64,000 nt of DNA from Brasenia schreberi (lineage: Eukaryota; Streptophyta; Magnoliopsida; Nymphaeales; Cabombaceae), in assembly GCA_036023115.1 (NCBI GenBank), contig JAYKKT010000090.1:34423501-34487500 (forward strand). Direction: 5' to 3'. Positions within the stretch are counted from its first letter, which is position 1, and each line of letters starts with the position of its first letter. The notes under the pieces were generated by a model. It saw nothing but the letters and a program-made list of their open reading frames with translations, ran no database searches and was not told the DNA's origin. Positions 25,520-37,646 of the stretch are shown here, in pieces. A program made the translations under genes and the position numbers.

Positions 25520-26955
25520 TGAAGAGTGAAGTCTGGCTGGCTTGTCGTATTCATAATCAAATAGCTATGGTGGCAGGAAAAGAATCGTCAGATTAGCAGG
25601 AATCTCTGATGAACTGCATCTTGAGGCGAATCAATTTCTTCATAGTTTGAAGCCAACGAAAGTCGTTTATTTGATTGTTGAGTTGAAAAACAAGAACTGA
25701 ATTCGAGAACCATTCTGGCGTGAAGAATCTTAGCTGAAAGTTTGTTCTGTACTGATGCAAGTTTTGAGGTTCCAGGTCTTTTTTCCCTATAAATTTAAAT
25801 AAACTTATGAAAACTTCCAACTTACACAAAGGCGCTCAAGGTTTTGAATTGTTACTTCTCGTCTTACTGACACTTGATGTATGTAACTTATTGTCCTTTT
25901 GAATAAGGTTATTTATTAAGTTCTCGTCTTAGTGCCACGTGATATATGATAATGATATTTGCAACTTCTTGTCTCTTTTCAATAAAATTGTTTTACTTTA
26001 AGGTCGTATGCCATTCATTTTAGGTAAAAGCAACTTGAATAAAAGCATAAATGACAACACGGCCGCCCTTTTTTTCTTACCTAAACATGTTTTAATTTTT
26101 TGCCATTTTACTTTTGCTTCTCTCCTTTCTTTTGTGTTCTCCATTTACATGACCATGCTCATAGAGTGTCACGAACACAAAAAGGATTAACGTTGTAAAA
26201 AGCCGAATGGACAGAAAGGGGCTATTCATGAATTCACCTACCTAAAATGCTACTACTAGTGATCATCTTGTTAGCTCATGTGAATGTGCGAGTCGAGCAC
26301 CACCTGAAGCTGACCAAGAGTTTATTTTTACTAGAGCTGGTCGAGGTCTACCAAATCCCATCTTGATTATCAAAAAGAAAACTTTACTTTTACGAAGAAC
26401 TTATATTCAAACATGTTTGAGCTTTAATAAGCCGAGTTTGAACTTGTTTTTGAGCTAGTTTTACTAGTATTCGCATCCTTCTTAGAGAAGATGCAGATTT
26501 CAGCTGGCATGTTAAAGAACATGCATACTTCAGTGACCGCTGAGTGGATTGAACTTACATTCACGTACTTCGACTTTGTGGATTTGGATTATGATCAATA
26601 ATTCCGCAAGGTTCTCATGAAGATCCAGTTCAGATAAATATAGAGAAAAACAAAGTAGAATCATTCCATGGTTTTGCCATAATATAGGAGGGCCTAGGTG
26701 TGAGTGTTCAATTTGTGGTTGCTTTTACTATCAATCGCAAACGATCTGGATAGGTTCAGTACCATACTCGATGAGTCTTGCTCGATCTAGAAAAGATAGT
26801 CCACGAAGGTAATTCATTTGGTTTTGACTAATAATAGCCTTGTCCGTTGGTCTGGTGGTGATGACTGAGTTTTAAAGTACTGCTAGGGCGTACAGGGTTT
26901 GCCTGACTTATGTTATGATCACGAAGATCTACCAACCCAGCCATAGGTCCACATT
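25520..26955. other. Intergenic DNA
   Basis: No gene recognised; AT-rich, with short open frames that resemble nothing known. Confidence 0.5.
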
Positions 26956-26959
26956 GGAA

Positions 26960-27041
26960 CCTCGCCTGAGAGATTCGAACTCTCGCGGGGAAACCCCATG
27001 TACTTAGCAGGCACACGCCTTAACCACTCGGCCAACACTCA
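26960..27041 (-). tRNA. tRNA-Ser(GCT)-like sequence, acceptor stem broken
   Basis: On the minus strand the D arm (tggccgagtggttaaggc), the anticodon arm with GCT (cctgctaag), the long serine-type variable arm (ggggtttcccc) and the T arm (gagagttcgaatctctc) match plant nuclear tRNA-Ser(GCT). The 5' acceptor strand (tgagtgt) pairs with only about four of seven bases of the 3' strand (aggcgag). It is therefore probably a tRNA pseudogene or a tRNA-Ser-headed SINE remnant. Confidence 0.65.
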
Positions 27042-27059
27042 TGCCCCCAAAAGTAAAGG

Positions 27060-28700
27060 GTGTGCATGAGTATGCATTGCCAGAGATAGACACCATCCAG
27101 ATTCCAATTTTGTTACAAGATTAGTATTGAATAGTTCTATATACGCACACCATATTTTCAAAAGTGTCATCTTCGTTGCATTTAATTTTTCCCCTTGTCA
27201 AATATTATAGCTTAAAGTATGAGTTAATCTACGATACCATCCATCCAGTTCCACTGGCTGAAAAATCATGTGGATGCAAGATATTATATTACCTGATTCC
27301 AGTTACAGAAATCATGTGGCAGATTCAGGTTGCTAGATTCTTTTTCTCACTGATTTTCCACAGTACAGACTCTATAATAAGCATGTCAAACTGTACAAAT
27401 TTCAGTTTCTTCCTACTAGGGATAACATGCTGATCTCCAATGCTAACTTCTATATCTCAAGCTAAAGTTCTGATCCTTATTAGCCAAAACCTATTTCTAC
27501 AAATCTACAAAGTATGTATGTCCATCACGACGAGTCTCAAAAAGTGGAACTACATAATACTCCTTCTCACTTAGACTGCTCCTGGTTAAGTGAATTTCTG
27601 GTAAATAGGGGAGTCTTTAAATTGGATGAGTTTGAACAAAAGAAGGTTCAAGTTACCTTCAAACTTAAATTCTGGATTTCACTTCGTAATAGAGACGGTC
27701 TATTTATTTAGTTCTTCAAATTATCTAATTAAAACTTTCCCAATGCAGGAATTCTTTTTTCATTCTACAGCTATGAAAGCAAAGCAACGAACATGTGTGC
27801 CCGTGATTATTGAGCATTCTTAACATAAAACTTCTCATTTTCATGTGAATTGTTGAGAAATTATTGACATACACCAGAAGATTTCCATGATTATTGTCGT
27901 CCTCACTTCAATATCAAAAGTTCTACGGATCTAAGCGCTCTTCCTTTCAGTCTGAACAAGAAGATTGTTTTCCTATTCTTCACTTGACCCGGCACTTGGG
28001 GTTGTTTGATTACGAGGCCTGGGCGTACTAAAATGGAACCGTATTATGGATATAATAAAATGGACCTAACCCGTACAATATAACCCGACCTGATCAGGCT
28101 AGGGTTCATATATGAGCATAAGATTCTCAGACACATACTCCACTTACTGACACCTGTTCATTCATACCAACTCATTTCTTTTTATTGATATGAATATAAT
28201 TTTACAATTTTTAAAAAATAAAAAAAGTATAGAAGATATTTTTATTACACTCATACGATATAGTGGATATGTGTCTGTGTGAATAGGATCCAATCACTAT
28301 ATATATACCATTCATACCCCAAATATAGATATCAATATAGATATCATCGTCTCTATCCGCCGTAATATACCGAGTTTTGATAAAATAGCAAGCGATGGGC
28401 TTCAAGAACTTGATTTCCAATATAAACCAGTCTGAAGCAAACCCATGTCACTTAAATGACACTATACGTATCCAACTGGAACCCGACATGATACCAAACT
28501 CTGCTATGACAGATTATATTGACAAGATACACGACACAACATCAAACCCGACAATACATACATGACTGGTGGATTTCGACAACGATTAGGCCCATTTCTG
28601 GCTACGACGAGAGCCAGTAGCGTGTCTTCTCGCTTCGCCGGACCTCCGGCTCTAACCAGAAAGGACTTTAACATAATGAATCACCTTAAACATGCAAGGA
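27060..28700. other. Intergenic DNA
   Basis: No gene recognised. From about 28010 to 28560 words such as 'aacccgacctgatc' and 'gaacccgacatgat' suggest the interior of a decayed hAT-derived element without clear ends. Confidence 0.4.
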
Positions 28701-28715
28701 TGGATCGCGGTAACA

Positions 28716-29315
28716 AACAACAACAATTAAGCCTTTTCCCATACTAGACGGGGTCGGCTACATGGATTCTTTGTTTCCACAGATCCCTATCGTGTATCAT
28801 GTTAGCAGTTAACTCCCAATAAGCTAGATCATTCTTTATTGTTTCTTTCCAACACTTTTGTGGTCGTCCTCTACATCTTTTAATACTTTCCAAATTTAGT
28901 TTTTCTAACCTTCTTAAAGGTTCTTCTTTTGATCTTCTTTCTATATGTCCAAACCATCTTAAACGATGTTCTCTCATTTTATCCTCTATTGGTGCCACTC
29001 CTAATTTGTTTCTAATAACCTCATTATGTATACGGTTTTTTCTTGTATGACCACTCATCCATCTCAACATCTTCATTTCTGTCACATACATCTTTTGTAC
29101 ATGTTGATGATTAATTGCCCAACACTCAGAACCATAAAACATGGCAGGCCTAATTGCCGCTCTATAATATTTACCTTTTAATTTTAATGGTATCTTCTTA
29201 TCACAAATAATTCCTGATGCTCCTCTCCATTTTAACCAACCAGCATTAATTCTATGTGTAACATCTCCATCAATTCTTCCATCACTTTGAAAAATTGACC
29301 CTAGGTATTTAAAAC
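28716..29315 (-). mobile_element. 5'-truncated RTE LINE with 14-bp target duplication
   Basis: 600 bp encoding the C-terminal region downstream of the reverse transcriptase: YLGSIFQSDGRIDGDV, WLKWRGASGI, RPAMFYGSECWAIN, MLRWMSGHTRK, LRWFGHIERR and [12 protein letters not shown]. It ends in the family terminus with a CAACAACAA (TTG) tail. ggatcgcggtaaca occurs exactly at 28702–28715 and 29316–29329. The frame is open through this part and close to the 45.5-kb copy, so the insertion is young. Confidence 0.92.
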
Positions 29316-29330
29316 GGATCGCGGTAACAC

Positions 29331-30250
29331 ACAAAAAAATCCAATTGACAATAGATTTTGCAATGGCCATATATGCTATCACTACTAATTCATTACCTTC
29401 AATATCGTGCTAGCTTTGATTGATCTATTCTTTAAGTATTAACGTTTGCACGTTCTTGGTTTTATAGTCTCAGATCATATGATCACAAGGCTAAAATGAT
29501 GCATATGACAGTTTTCAACAAAGACTTCGATATTGATTCCTTCACAAAAGGCCATATGCTCGAGCCAAACTAAAACCACAACCAAGAGTGCGAACAAGAG
29601 GTGTTTATGGTCCTTATCAGTTTGATTCAAGAATCAATCTCAATGAAACCAATATAAATCATCGACAATTATCGGAGAGCTGAACCAAACCATTATATGA
29701 AATAGAACTGGATAGAACCAAACCATCACTTTCGGTTTGGTTCAGCTTTAAATTGCAGCTTCATACAATTTAATATCACGCTAATATATGTCAGTTAAAT
29801 CAAATAATCAATATGAAGCAACACTATATTAAAATTATGTCATGATAGATAAACTTAAAAAGTTTAGCATGTGCTAAGACAAAAATTGATCCATGTCATT
29901 TCTGCATCAAACATTTTTGCATGTAATCCCAAGATTTATGCTCATATCTACAAGAGTTAAAGGAAGATGGCATGTCAAAGTGTTGAATGCTTGTTTTGAT
30001 TAAAATAAACTATTGTATTTACTAACATAGGGTAAGGATTTTATGAGGCTATTATATGTAGAGGGAGAGTGAGCGAGTAAGAATATGTCAAAACAACTAC
30101 AGTTTTCATGCATATTGATGGTGGCCTTTGATATCAAAAATATTATGAGGGATGGTGCATATATTCCCGGGGTTTAGTCATCCAATCTCTTTTGAAATGG
30201 TATTGTTTTTATAATATAGAATAAAGATGGTGTTTTGTTAGTACCAACAA
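29331..30250. other. Intergenic DNA
   Basis: No gene recognised. A 'gaaccaaaccat' repeat-rich patch at 29560–29760 is like the interiors of non-autonomous hAT elements. Confidence 0.45.
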
Positions 30251-30411
30251 TAGTACTTGTGTAGTATATACGATGGAAATATATATATATATATATATAT
30301 TACCATACTCAATAATTATAAAATGTGGGCCTACCATATTGTACCTGTTGATAGCCTACTGGACAAGCTATCAACTTGTGTAAAGGTTGGACGCATGCAC
30401 TTAGCTTCGAC

Positions 30412-30518
<107 letters not shown>

Positions 30519-30550
30519 ATACTCAATGAGTACCACACTCAAGTGACACC

Positions 30551-30650
30551 CGTAGCGTTAGCTCGAGTGTGCTGATGCTGCTGGCCAGGAGTTCGACTCC
30601 CAGTCCCAGGGAAGTGTGTTAGGCTTCAGCCTCCTCTCCTAACAAAAAAA
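30551..30650 (+). mobile_element. tRNA-derived SINE, family A, copy 3
   Basis: gtagcgttagctcgagtgtg (box A region), ggagttcgactcccag (box B), gtgtgttaggcttcagcct (body) and an A-rich tail (aacaaaaaaaataaat). Same order and spacing as the copy at 21064. Confidence 0.75.
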
Positions 30651-30659
30651 ATAAATCGA

Positions 30660-31420
30660 TGTAAAGTGATGGGCTGATTATATTTATGATAGGACAGCCA
30701 TCATTTTTACACTATGGGTACTCATTGAGTACCAACCACACTAAATATAACCGATGGATCTAGAAAATTTAGAGAGGGGGAGGGGCGAAAATAGAGTCCT
30801 TTTGTGCGAGTTTCATTATATGTAAAATTGATATTGGTAAAAAAGCTACCAATTACTAAAAACCAGTTACAAACTTTCAATATAGTTATTTTATGTGTAG
30901 TCAACTTCTTAAGAGTAAAAAATAATATCTTAATTCAAATATAACTATCAATAATTTTTATGTCGATAACTGAACTACCAAAATGATAACAAATAATTAT
31001 TGACAATGATCATTTATTATGTGATTATTCAAATTACTTTGTAGATTTCTACTATCTCCATCTAAGATCTCATCATTGCTTTTACTTTGATCTTTTATAC
31101 TTAATGATGGAATTGGTGGATTCAACTTTCAAGAGTGGATCTTGAAGAAGTTTTCTTTTAAAATCCTTTTTCATATCTATATCAAGCAAAAAAGTCCAAA
31201 GTAAGAAAAAAAAGTATATGCATTACATGAAAAAAATATATAACTACAATGACAGTGAATTTTACTAATCATCAAGAATAGGAACCCATGATCTACATAT
31301 TTTCAATATACATATGCTTAATATTAGGCATATTAGTTAGTGTTTGCTAACACTACATATATTTTTTCACAGACCCACTAAAGCCTGCAAGATGTTATAA
31401 TGAAATATTGACGCTCAACA
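30660..31420. other. Intergenic DNA
   Basis: AT-rich, no gene or repeat recognised. Confidence 0.5.
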
Positions 31421-31427
31421 GCTAAAC

Positions 31428-31751
31428 TCAAAATTCAAGATCAATAAGAAGGTTAGATGGGTCAGAGTTTCTATCATATGCATTTTTGAGTCGGTCCAAA
31501 AATACAGGAACCCCTTCATGTAACATAACCAAAATTTCGTTTTTGGTACATGGCTTCTTTAAAGCACAAATCAACAAAAGACAAAGATTAGCAGAGACTG
31601 CTGCATAAAATTTCCTATGTTCGAGATAAACCAAAGCAATCAGGGAGACCGCTTCTATACCAAATTTACCATGATTATGATTTTTCCAGCATGGAAAACA
31701 AATAAAACAAGAAAGAAAATGCAGTGACATAAAATCAAATAGAAATTGCAT
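31428..31751 (-). CDS. Unrecognised open frame, possible exon of a minus-strand gene
   Basis: A 107-codon frame, unusually well composed for this AT-rich region from about codon 29 on (GKFGIEAVSLIALVYLEH, ALKKPCTKNEI, LVMLHEGVPVFLDRLK). The first ~22 residues are hydrophobic and could be intron read-through before an acceptor. Upstream on the same strand (31870–32190) is a CT-rich stretch like a leader exon, head-to-head with the MORF1-like gene. I do not recognise the family. It may be a real 3' exon, a pseudogene, or chance. Confidence 0.25.
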   Translation of the reverse strand: MQFLFDFMSLHFLSCFICFPCWKNHNHGKFGIEAVSLIALVYLEHRKFYAAVSANLCLLLICALKKPCTKNEILVMLHEGVPVFLDRLKNAYDRNSDPSNLLIDLEF

Positions 31752-31956
31752 GCATAAATAAATGCAAATAAAGACAAAAATACAGATGGATTAGATTTAG
31801 GAACCAAGAACTAAAAGAACTTAAACGGGACAAAGAAGAAAGGAAATTTGAACCTGAGAAACCGGCTAATGGATCAAAAATTTGTAGCGTTAGAGAGAGG
31901 AATTTGGGTTGGACTGTCACTGAAGTGAAGGCTGGAGGCTGGAGCTGCAACCTGCA

Positions 31957-31983
31957 CGCGCGCGCGCGCGCGAGAGAGAGAGG
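31957..31983. repeat. (CG)n(AG)n short array in the MORF1-like promoter region
   Basis: About 9 CG units followed by AG units, flanked by two related copies of a 'gctggagctgca' segment (near 31932 and 32020), a small local duplication. Confidence 0.8.
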
Positions 31984-32242
31984 AGTTAGGGTTGGGCGTG
32001 GGTTGGCGTGATTCGTGAAGGCTGGAGCTGCACTGCACCTGCACGAGAGAGGGAGAAAGAGGATCCTTTTGGGTCTCTCTCACCTGGGTTGCCCGTTTTG
32101 GCTTTACTTGTTTCTCGAACATTCCTGGTTGTTAAAAGAATCCTTCTGGGTTGACCTGTGTAGCCCCAAACCCGCCAATTCTTAAGGCAGAAACCCTACA
32201 AATCATTCTTCCGAAACCCAAAACCCCCTTTCTGAACCGACG

Positions 32243-35200
32243 ATGGCGCTCTCTTGCCTTCGTCTTCGTCGCGTCCATCCCGTCTCTTCTTGTCTCCTAA
32301 GATACCTTCGCTCTCCCCTTCACTCGGCTTCCAACGCTCTCTTCGATCCGCCATCAGCATCAATGGTCGTCTCGCTGCTGCCCCTTGTTGATGGCGTTCC
32401 AAACCAAAATCTCAACCACCAACAACCAAAATCCTTCGTCTTGACATCCCAATCTCTGCTACTGAGATCTTCTCGTTACTTCTCGACGAGGATTCCCATT
32501 GGAGACGAGGGCAAGATAGGCCCGGACACGATACTCTTCGAGGGTTGCGACTACAACCACTGGCTTATCACCGTGGACTTCCCAAAGGACCCGAAGCCTA
32601 CATCAGAAGAGATGGTCGAGACCTATGTTCAGACAGCAGCTAAGGTCTTCGGAAGGTTCGTTTCTTTTCCTCTTTCACGTTTATGGGTATTGGGAGATTA
32701 TGGAGTAACGTTCTTGGTTTTTGGTTGACGTAAGTCTTGGGTTTTATGTTGTTTCGTGGATTTCGCGTCTTGCGATGGTTTTCTGGTCGATCAGTGATTT
32801 TCTGGATTTGGTTGTTTCTGTGGAGTTTGGTTGGAAGCTCATATGTAATATTGTAGAAGAAAATGCAAGCTTTTGAATTTGTTGCTGTTGTCTATAAATA
32901 CAAAAGTTAGATTTGTAAGAACCATTTCTGGTTGGTTGGTCAGTCTTCTTTCTGATATGGGTCCCTTTTCCTTTCTCTCTTTCTCAATTTCTCCAAGTGT
33001 ATTTTATAGCCATCTCTGGTTACATTGAAACTTTTGAGTTAGGAGACTTGACCAAGAATCTTGAACATTTGCAGTGTGGAGGAAGCCAAAAAACGTATAT
33101 ATGCGTGCAGTACAACGACTTATAACGGGTTTCAAGTTGAATGCTCAGAGGAAACCTCTGAGAAGTTCCGAGGTAAACCCATTTACGAATCAAATCACCT
33201 ATAGGGTATCAAGCATTCCAGACTTTTATTTTCCATTATGTAAGTCCCATTGAAGGGAACAATCTAACTACTTGAATTGTTCAATCAGGTTTGCCTGGGG
33301 TTGTCTTCATTCTGCCCGACTCTTACATTGATCCCGTGAACAAGGAATATGGAGGTTGGCATCTTACTTTTCATTTGCCTGCATCATCTTATAGTTTTCA
33401 TCTAAATATTTGTTCCTGATGGTTCCAATTCAATTTTCACTGTATAGGTGACAAGTACATCAATGGCACTATCATTCCTAGACCTCCACCAGTTCATTAC
33501 GGGAGGTCGAGCAGGTACAACGATAGAAATCGGAATTATGATAGACCAAGGTATGACAGGCAAAGAGAACCAATGCAGATGCCTCAGCAAGGACCAGGCC
33601 AGTTCGAGCGAAGGGATCCTCCGCCATTTGATCGCCAAAATACTATGCAAGGTGGGAGACAGGATCATCCTATACCGCCACCACCGCCGACAAACTTTTC
33701 TTCCGGAAGTGGTTTCCAGAACCCTGCGCAAGGCGGGGGACAACATTATCCACCGCCCCCTCCCCCACCGCAAGGGAACTTTGTCCCTGGTGGTTACCAA
33801 CAAAATACCATGCAAGGCTGTGGACAGGGTTATCCTCTGCCACCACCGAGAAATTTTGCTGCTGGCGGTTTCCAACAAAACTCCACGCAAGGTGGCTATA
33901 GTCCGCCTATGGGCAGGGATTATTCCCCACCTGGCAATAGGGGATTTCCTCAAGGAGAATCAGGAGATAACCGATTTGCTCAAGGAGAACAAAGAGACCC
34001 TTTACCACCATATGGAAGGGGGCAGGGTAATTATGGCCCTCCAGAGCGCAGGGACTTTTCACAAGGCGAGAGAAGGGATTACCCTCCTCAACAGAGGGAT
34101 TTTGATGGAATGGATCAGAGGCAGTTTCCAAATTCTGGTCAAGTCAATTATGGGCAAGTTGCAGGCAGTGGTTATAGCTCAACAGGAGAGGGCTATCCTC
34201 AGCCTAGAGGACAGGGAGCATCGGGGATGGGGTATGGAGATGCAATGCCTGGAGAGCCGAGGACCTCTAGCGCTGGTGGACAATCAGAATATGGTCAAGT
34301 AAGGATTTGTTTAATTCCCAAGATGGATTGAGTGAGATATTTTGCCCCTAGCTCACTAAGAATTGAATGATGTTCTGTTGTCTGCTGTTTAGTTTCATGT
34401 AGCTAACATCCATATCTTGCTCAACCTTTTCTTTTTATTTTCTGCAATTTGTCACTCAGTAAAATTTTGTAAAAACATACATACTTCCCCCCCTTCTTTG
34501 TCTTTGTGCAACCATTCTGCTTGAGGTCTGACTCACAATCTGAATCCCATCCATACTTTCTCGCCTTCCTTTGTCTTTGTGCAACCATTCAGGGGCCTCA
34601 CTTAAGGTGGGGCCTTGCCTCTAGAGTAGCATTTCATTTACTTTATTGGTATGGTAAGGAGGTTTGTTTCTGAAGGCTCCCTGTACCATCCCGTATGCCT
34701 CGGGATGGGGAACGCACATTCCTGTTTTGCTTCAAATATGGATATATAAATATTTATATTATATATGTATTTATACATATCTATATATGTTCTATGCATA
34801 CATACATATGCATGTCTCTGTGTGTGTGTGTATACTGTATACACACATATATGTGCACAACTTGTCATCTCAATAGATCATACAAGCAAATAAATTACAC
34901 ATCATTTCCTCGTCTGTATAATCATTTGTAGAAGAGCCCTTGGCATTTCGGTAATTCACTGGTTGTTCATGAATTCAATCTACTCTGAATAAGAAGATTA
35001 ATGCAGTAAAACAAGTCTGTGACTGACTTCTTGAGTGGACTTTGTTCCCTTGTGTTCATATTTGCTGGTTCAAGGTGCAGTTGGGCCACTTCATTTTAAG
35101 ACCTCTTTATTTGAGATATTTTCTTCCTTTTCTGGACTGAATTTCTGCGGTGTTTTTTCATATATTTCTCTATGCAACACTTTGGATAGTTTCGTGGCGC

Positions 35201-35291
35201 TGTTGCCGAGCGAGCTCTTTGTTTTGGGGAACCGTTTTGCTACGTTTTTAATCATTCTTTTGTGTTCTATGCTGTGCAGGGATGGCGTTGA
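32243..35291 (+). CDS. MORF1: MORF1-like multiple organellar RNA-editing factor
   Basis: Binds PPR editing factors and supports C-to-U editing of organellar transcripts. Exons 32243–32655, 33075–33172, 33289–33354, 33448–34298 and 35280–35291, all GT–AG, give 479 residues. The Arg/Ser-rich N-terminus ([14 protein letters not shown]) looks like a mitochondrial presequence. The MORF box has [53 protein letters not shown] and [11 protein letters not shown]. The remainder is a long Gln/Gly/Pro-rich tail with repeated Pro runs and QG/RRD words, as in MORF1. The last splice adds only Gly-Trp-Arg. Without it, the frame runs on to a stop at 34331, so intron retention would give a slightly different C-terminus. 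MORF1 is the best match by the 'CDYxHWLIT' and 'ILPDSYIDP' blocks. Confidence 0.93.
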
Positions 35292-35959
35292 GATGCCATT
35301 CTATTAGGAAATCAAGAGAGAGAGAGAGAGAGAGAGAGAGTCTAAATCGAATTCCAACTGATCAGGATCATGACGTGGCTATCATGTGTTATTGGGAAAT
35401 GCTGGTGGTCTACTTTCGTTCTGTTGGGCAGATACTCTCGACTATGTAATTAGTAGTAAGCAGACTGACATTAAATTGGCAATAACTATTCCATAACTTG
35501 TGCTTGCTTTTGAACAAAACATTTTTGTTTTATTTCTGAAATATGAGTCGTATGCTTGAGATTAATATTATTGTCTACTGTGCTGCAAGATTATGGTGTG
35601 TGCTCGTTTTTAACGTCAGTTCCGTGTCTTATGCTTGCCGCTCTTATTAATGCTGTGCGATCTGCCCTCTTGGATCACCCTTTTTGCTATATTGCAGTCA
35701 ATGTAGCATACGTTTGATGAATTGTTGGATGGTATTCTCATGAAGTTCTTATGAGCTAAATCACAGGGTCTTATGGGGCCGATGCATCCATCCCAAAATA
35801 AGCAATAACCATAACAGCCTTTTCCTACCGGCTACAGCAAGAGACTGCTTTTTGATAATCATTAGCCATTAACCCGAAGAGTCAAAGTAACCGATATATC
35901 AAATTTCACTAAAATGCAGTCCTCAAGGAGTTTGTCGTGGCAATTTAGTTTTGTGCGCA

Positions 35960-36040
35960 ACTGGGAGGCCGAAGTCAGATGCAGGCCTTGGGTATGTGAC
36001 TCGTGACCTTTATGAGTTGACCTCAACAGGTGAGGTATTC
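35960..36040 (-). mobile_element. tRNA-like SINE, family B, copy 2 (diverged)
   Basis: 'ggaggccgaagtcagatgca' and 'aacaggtgaggta' align with the 20165–20247 copy in the same order, at roughly two-thirds identity by eye. Tentative. Confidence 0.35.
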
Positions 36041-36987
36041 GCTCTCTTATTACTGAAATTTTATTCTCATAACTAAAAGGCCAAGTTAGAATTTCCCGGC
36101 CAAGAATGTCTACGCCACCAGGCCCACAAGCATTTTGTTACTAACTAATCTAGATAGGGTTTTACAGGGTCATCCGGGGAGAGAAAAATGATCAGTTTAC
36201 TCTTAGTAGCTACTGTACAAGGAGGCATGGCTCTCCTCCTTGGGATTCAACTCAAAAGAACCTTCAAGTTCGATACCTGCAAAGCTGCACATATGGTATA
36301 GGTCTTCCTAAGTCTGCAATCCAGGAGTAGGAAGCTACCATTTTCCAGGTGACCAAGCCCCCGTCATAAGGATGCACTTTTTAACATTAAGTTCTTAATT
36401 AGCTGCATCTTCCTTTGTTTATTATATCGGAGAAGCAACATTGATAGTTTTTAACAAGCAAGCAAGCTTAAAAGCTTAAAGGTAATGGCCATACTGCTGT
36501 CTGCCGGCCCACGCAGGCAATGATGCTTATGGGATTTGGATCGTGAATCCGATACCATCAGGCCCCCTTGGAGCACAAATTCAACAAAATTGTAAAGAGG
36601 GAATAGACTGTTTTGGCAAGAAACAGTCTATTGTTTTGGTGAGCGAATAGCTCACGGGTATATGGTGCGGTCTGTCTGGCTAAAAGTTATTAAGGGTACG
36701 GGTTAACAGTCCAAGAATGCACCGTCGACTCAATATTAAAGTTAACAGATTAGGGGTTGGGAGAAAAGGGGTGCCTGCTTGTGTGCCTATTTCATGCAGT
36801 AATTCTTCGCTCTCAGGAGGATTTTTTTTTAGTCAAGATGAAGCTTAATCAGGTTTTCTCATATTTTGGCTGTGGTTGACCGTCAAATGTTGGCACTTGA
36901 GTTTAGCCGGGAATGGGTTAACAATGAACTTGTTTTGAAACTTATCTGCTGGCACGTGGAAACCGGATTTCATCCAAAGAATTTTCA

Positions 36988-37140
36988 TCTCTCTCTAGAA
37001 AGTGATTTCAGTGAACAGACTGAATTGAATCGGCCGAATCAAAATGTTAACCACGAGAATGAACAATCGTATTTCTTAAACAATAAAGAAACAGGTTAGA
37101 GTCAACAACCTCTTCACTGAAATCACTTTCAAGAGAGGGA
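36988..37140. repeat. Foldback: 28-nt inverted arms, 97-nt loop
   Basis: 36988–37015 and 37113–37140 are inverted complements at 26 of 28 positions, sharing gaaagtgatttcagtgaa. Pairing does not extend convincingly on either side. It could be a MIRNA-like precursor, a very small MITE, or the scar of an inverted duplication. Confidence 0.7.
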
Positions 37141-37646
37141 TAGATATTTCAAATGGGTAAACCGTATACAAGCTCAATGGCTAGTCTGTGCTCTTTGGAC
37201 TTTTCAAACATGGTGAACCGTGTTCCTCGTGAACGGAGGCGAGTAACACCCCAATGGTGAACACAAGACATAAACCAAATTCAGGGCAAATGAAATATCT
37301 CAAGGAATCTTAAGAGAGCCCAATTTTGGACGTGGCACACAAAATCTGGTAAAGATGTACTTATGTTGGTGTCAAAGCTAATAATTATAGCTGATATTAC
37401 AAAGAAGTCAGTATTCCGGTAACAGTAAAGAATAGACACCTTACCTATATGCAACTCACATCCACAGAAAAGCCAACACTTGGGTGATATGGAGGCGAGC
37501 GCCTCCAGCACCTTAGCATCTAAAACCTACTCTCACCATCTCTGACAATAAGATGCATAATTCTAGCCTCATACATGATTCAGTAGAAAGACCTTAACAG
37601 CACGTACAAATCACACAAACTGAAAACCAAACAAGAGCAGGTAGAT

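Larger units (their letters stand above)
35292..37646. other. Intergenic DNA between convergent MORF1-like and TOL genes
   Basis: No further gene recognised. It holds the MORF1-like 3' UTR with a (GA)n run at about 35314–35340, a SINE-like copy (35960–36040) and the strong foldback at 36988–37140. Confidence 0.5.

Noticed and set aside
33402..34302. Open frames overlapping the MORF1-like exon 4 in other frames (33448–34302 plus, 33402–33953 minus)
   Set aside because: They overlap the Gln/Pro-rich coding tail; the accepted frame continues the conserved MORF domain through matching splice phases.
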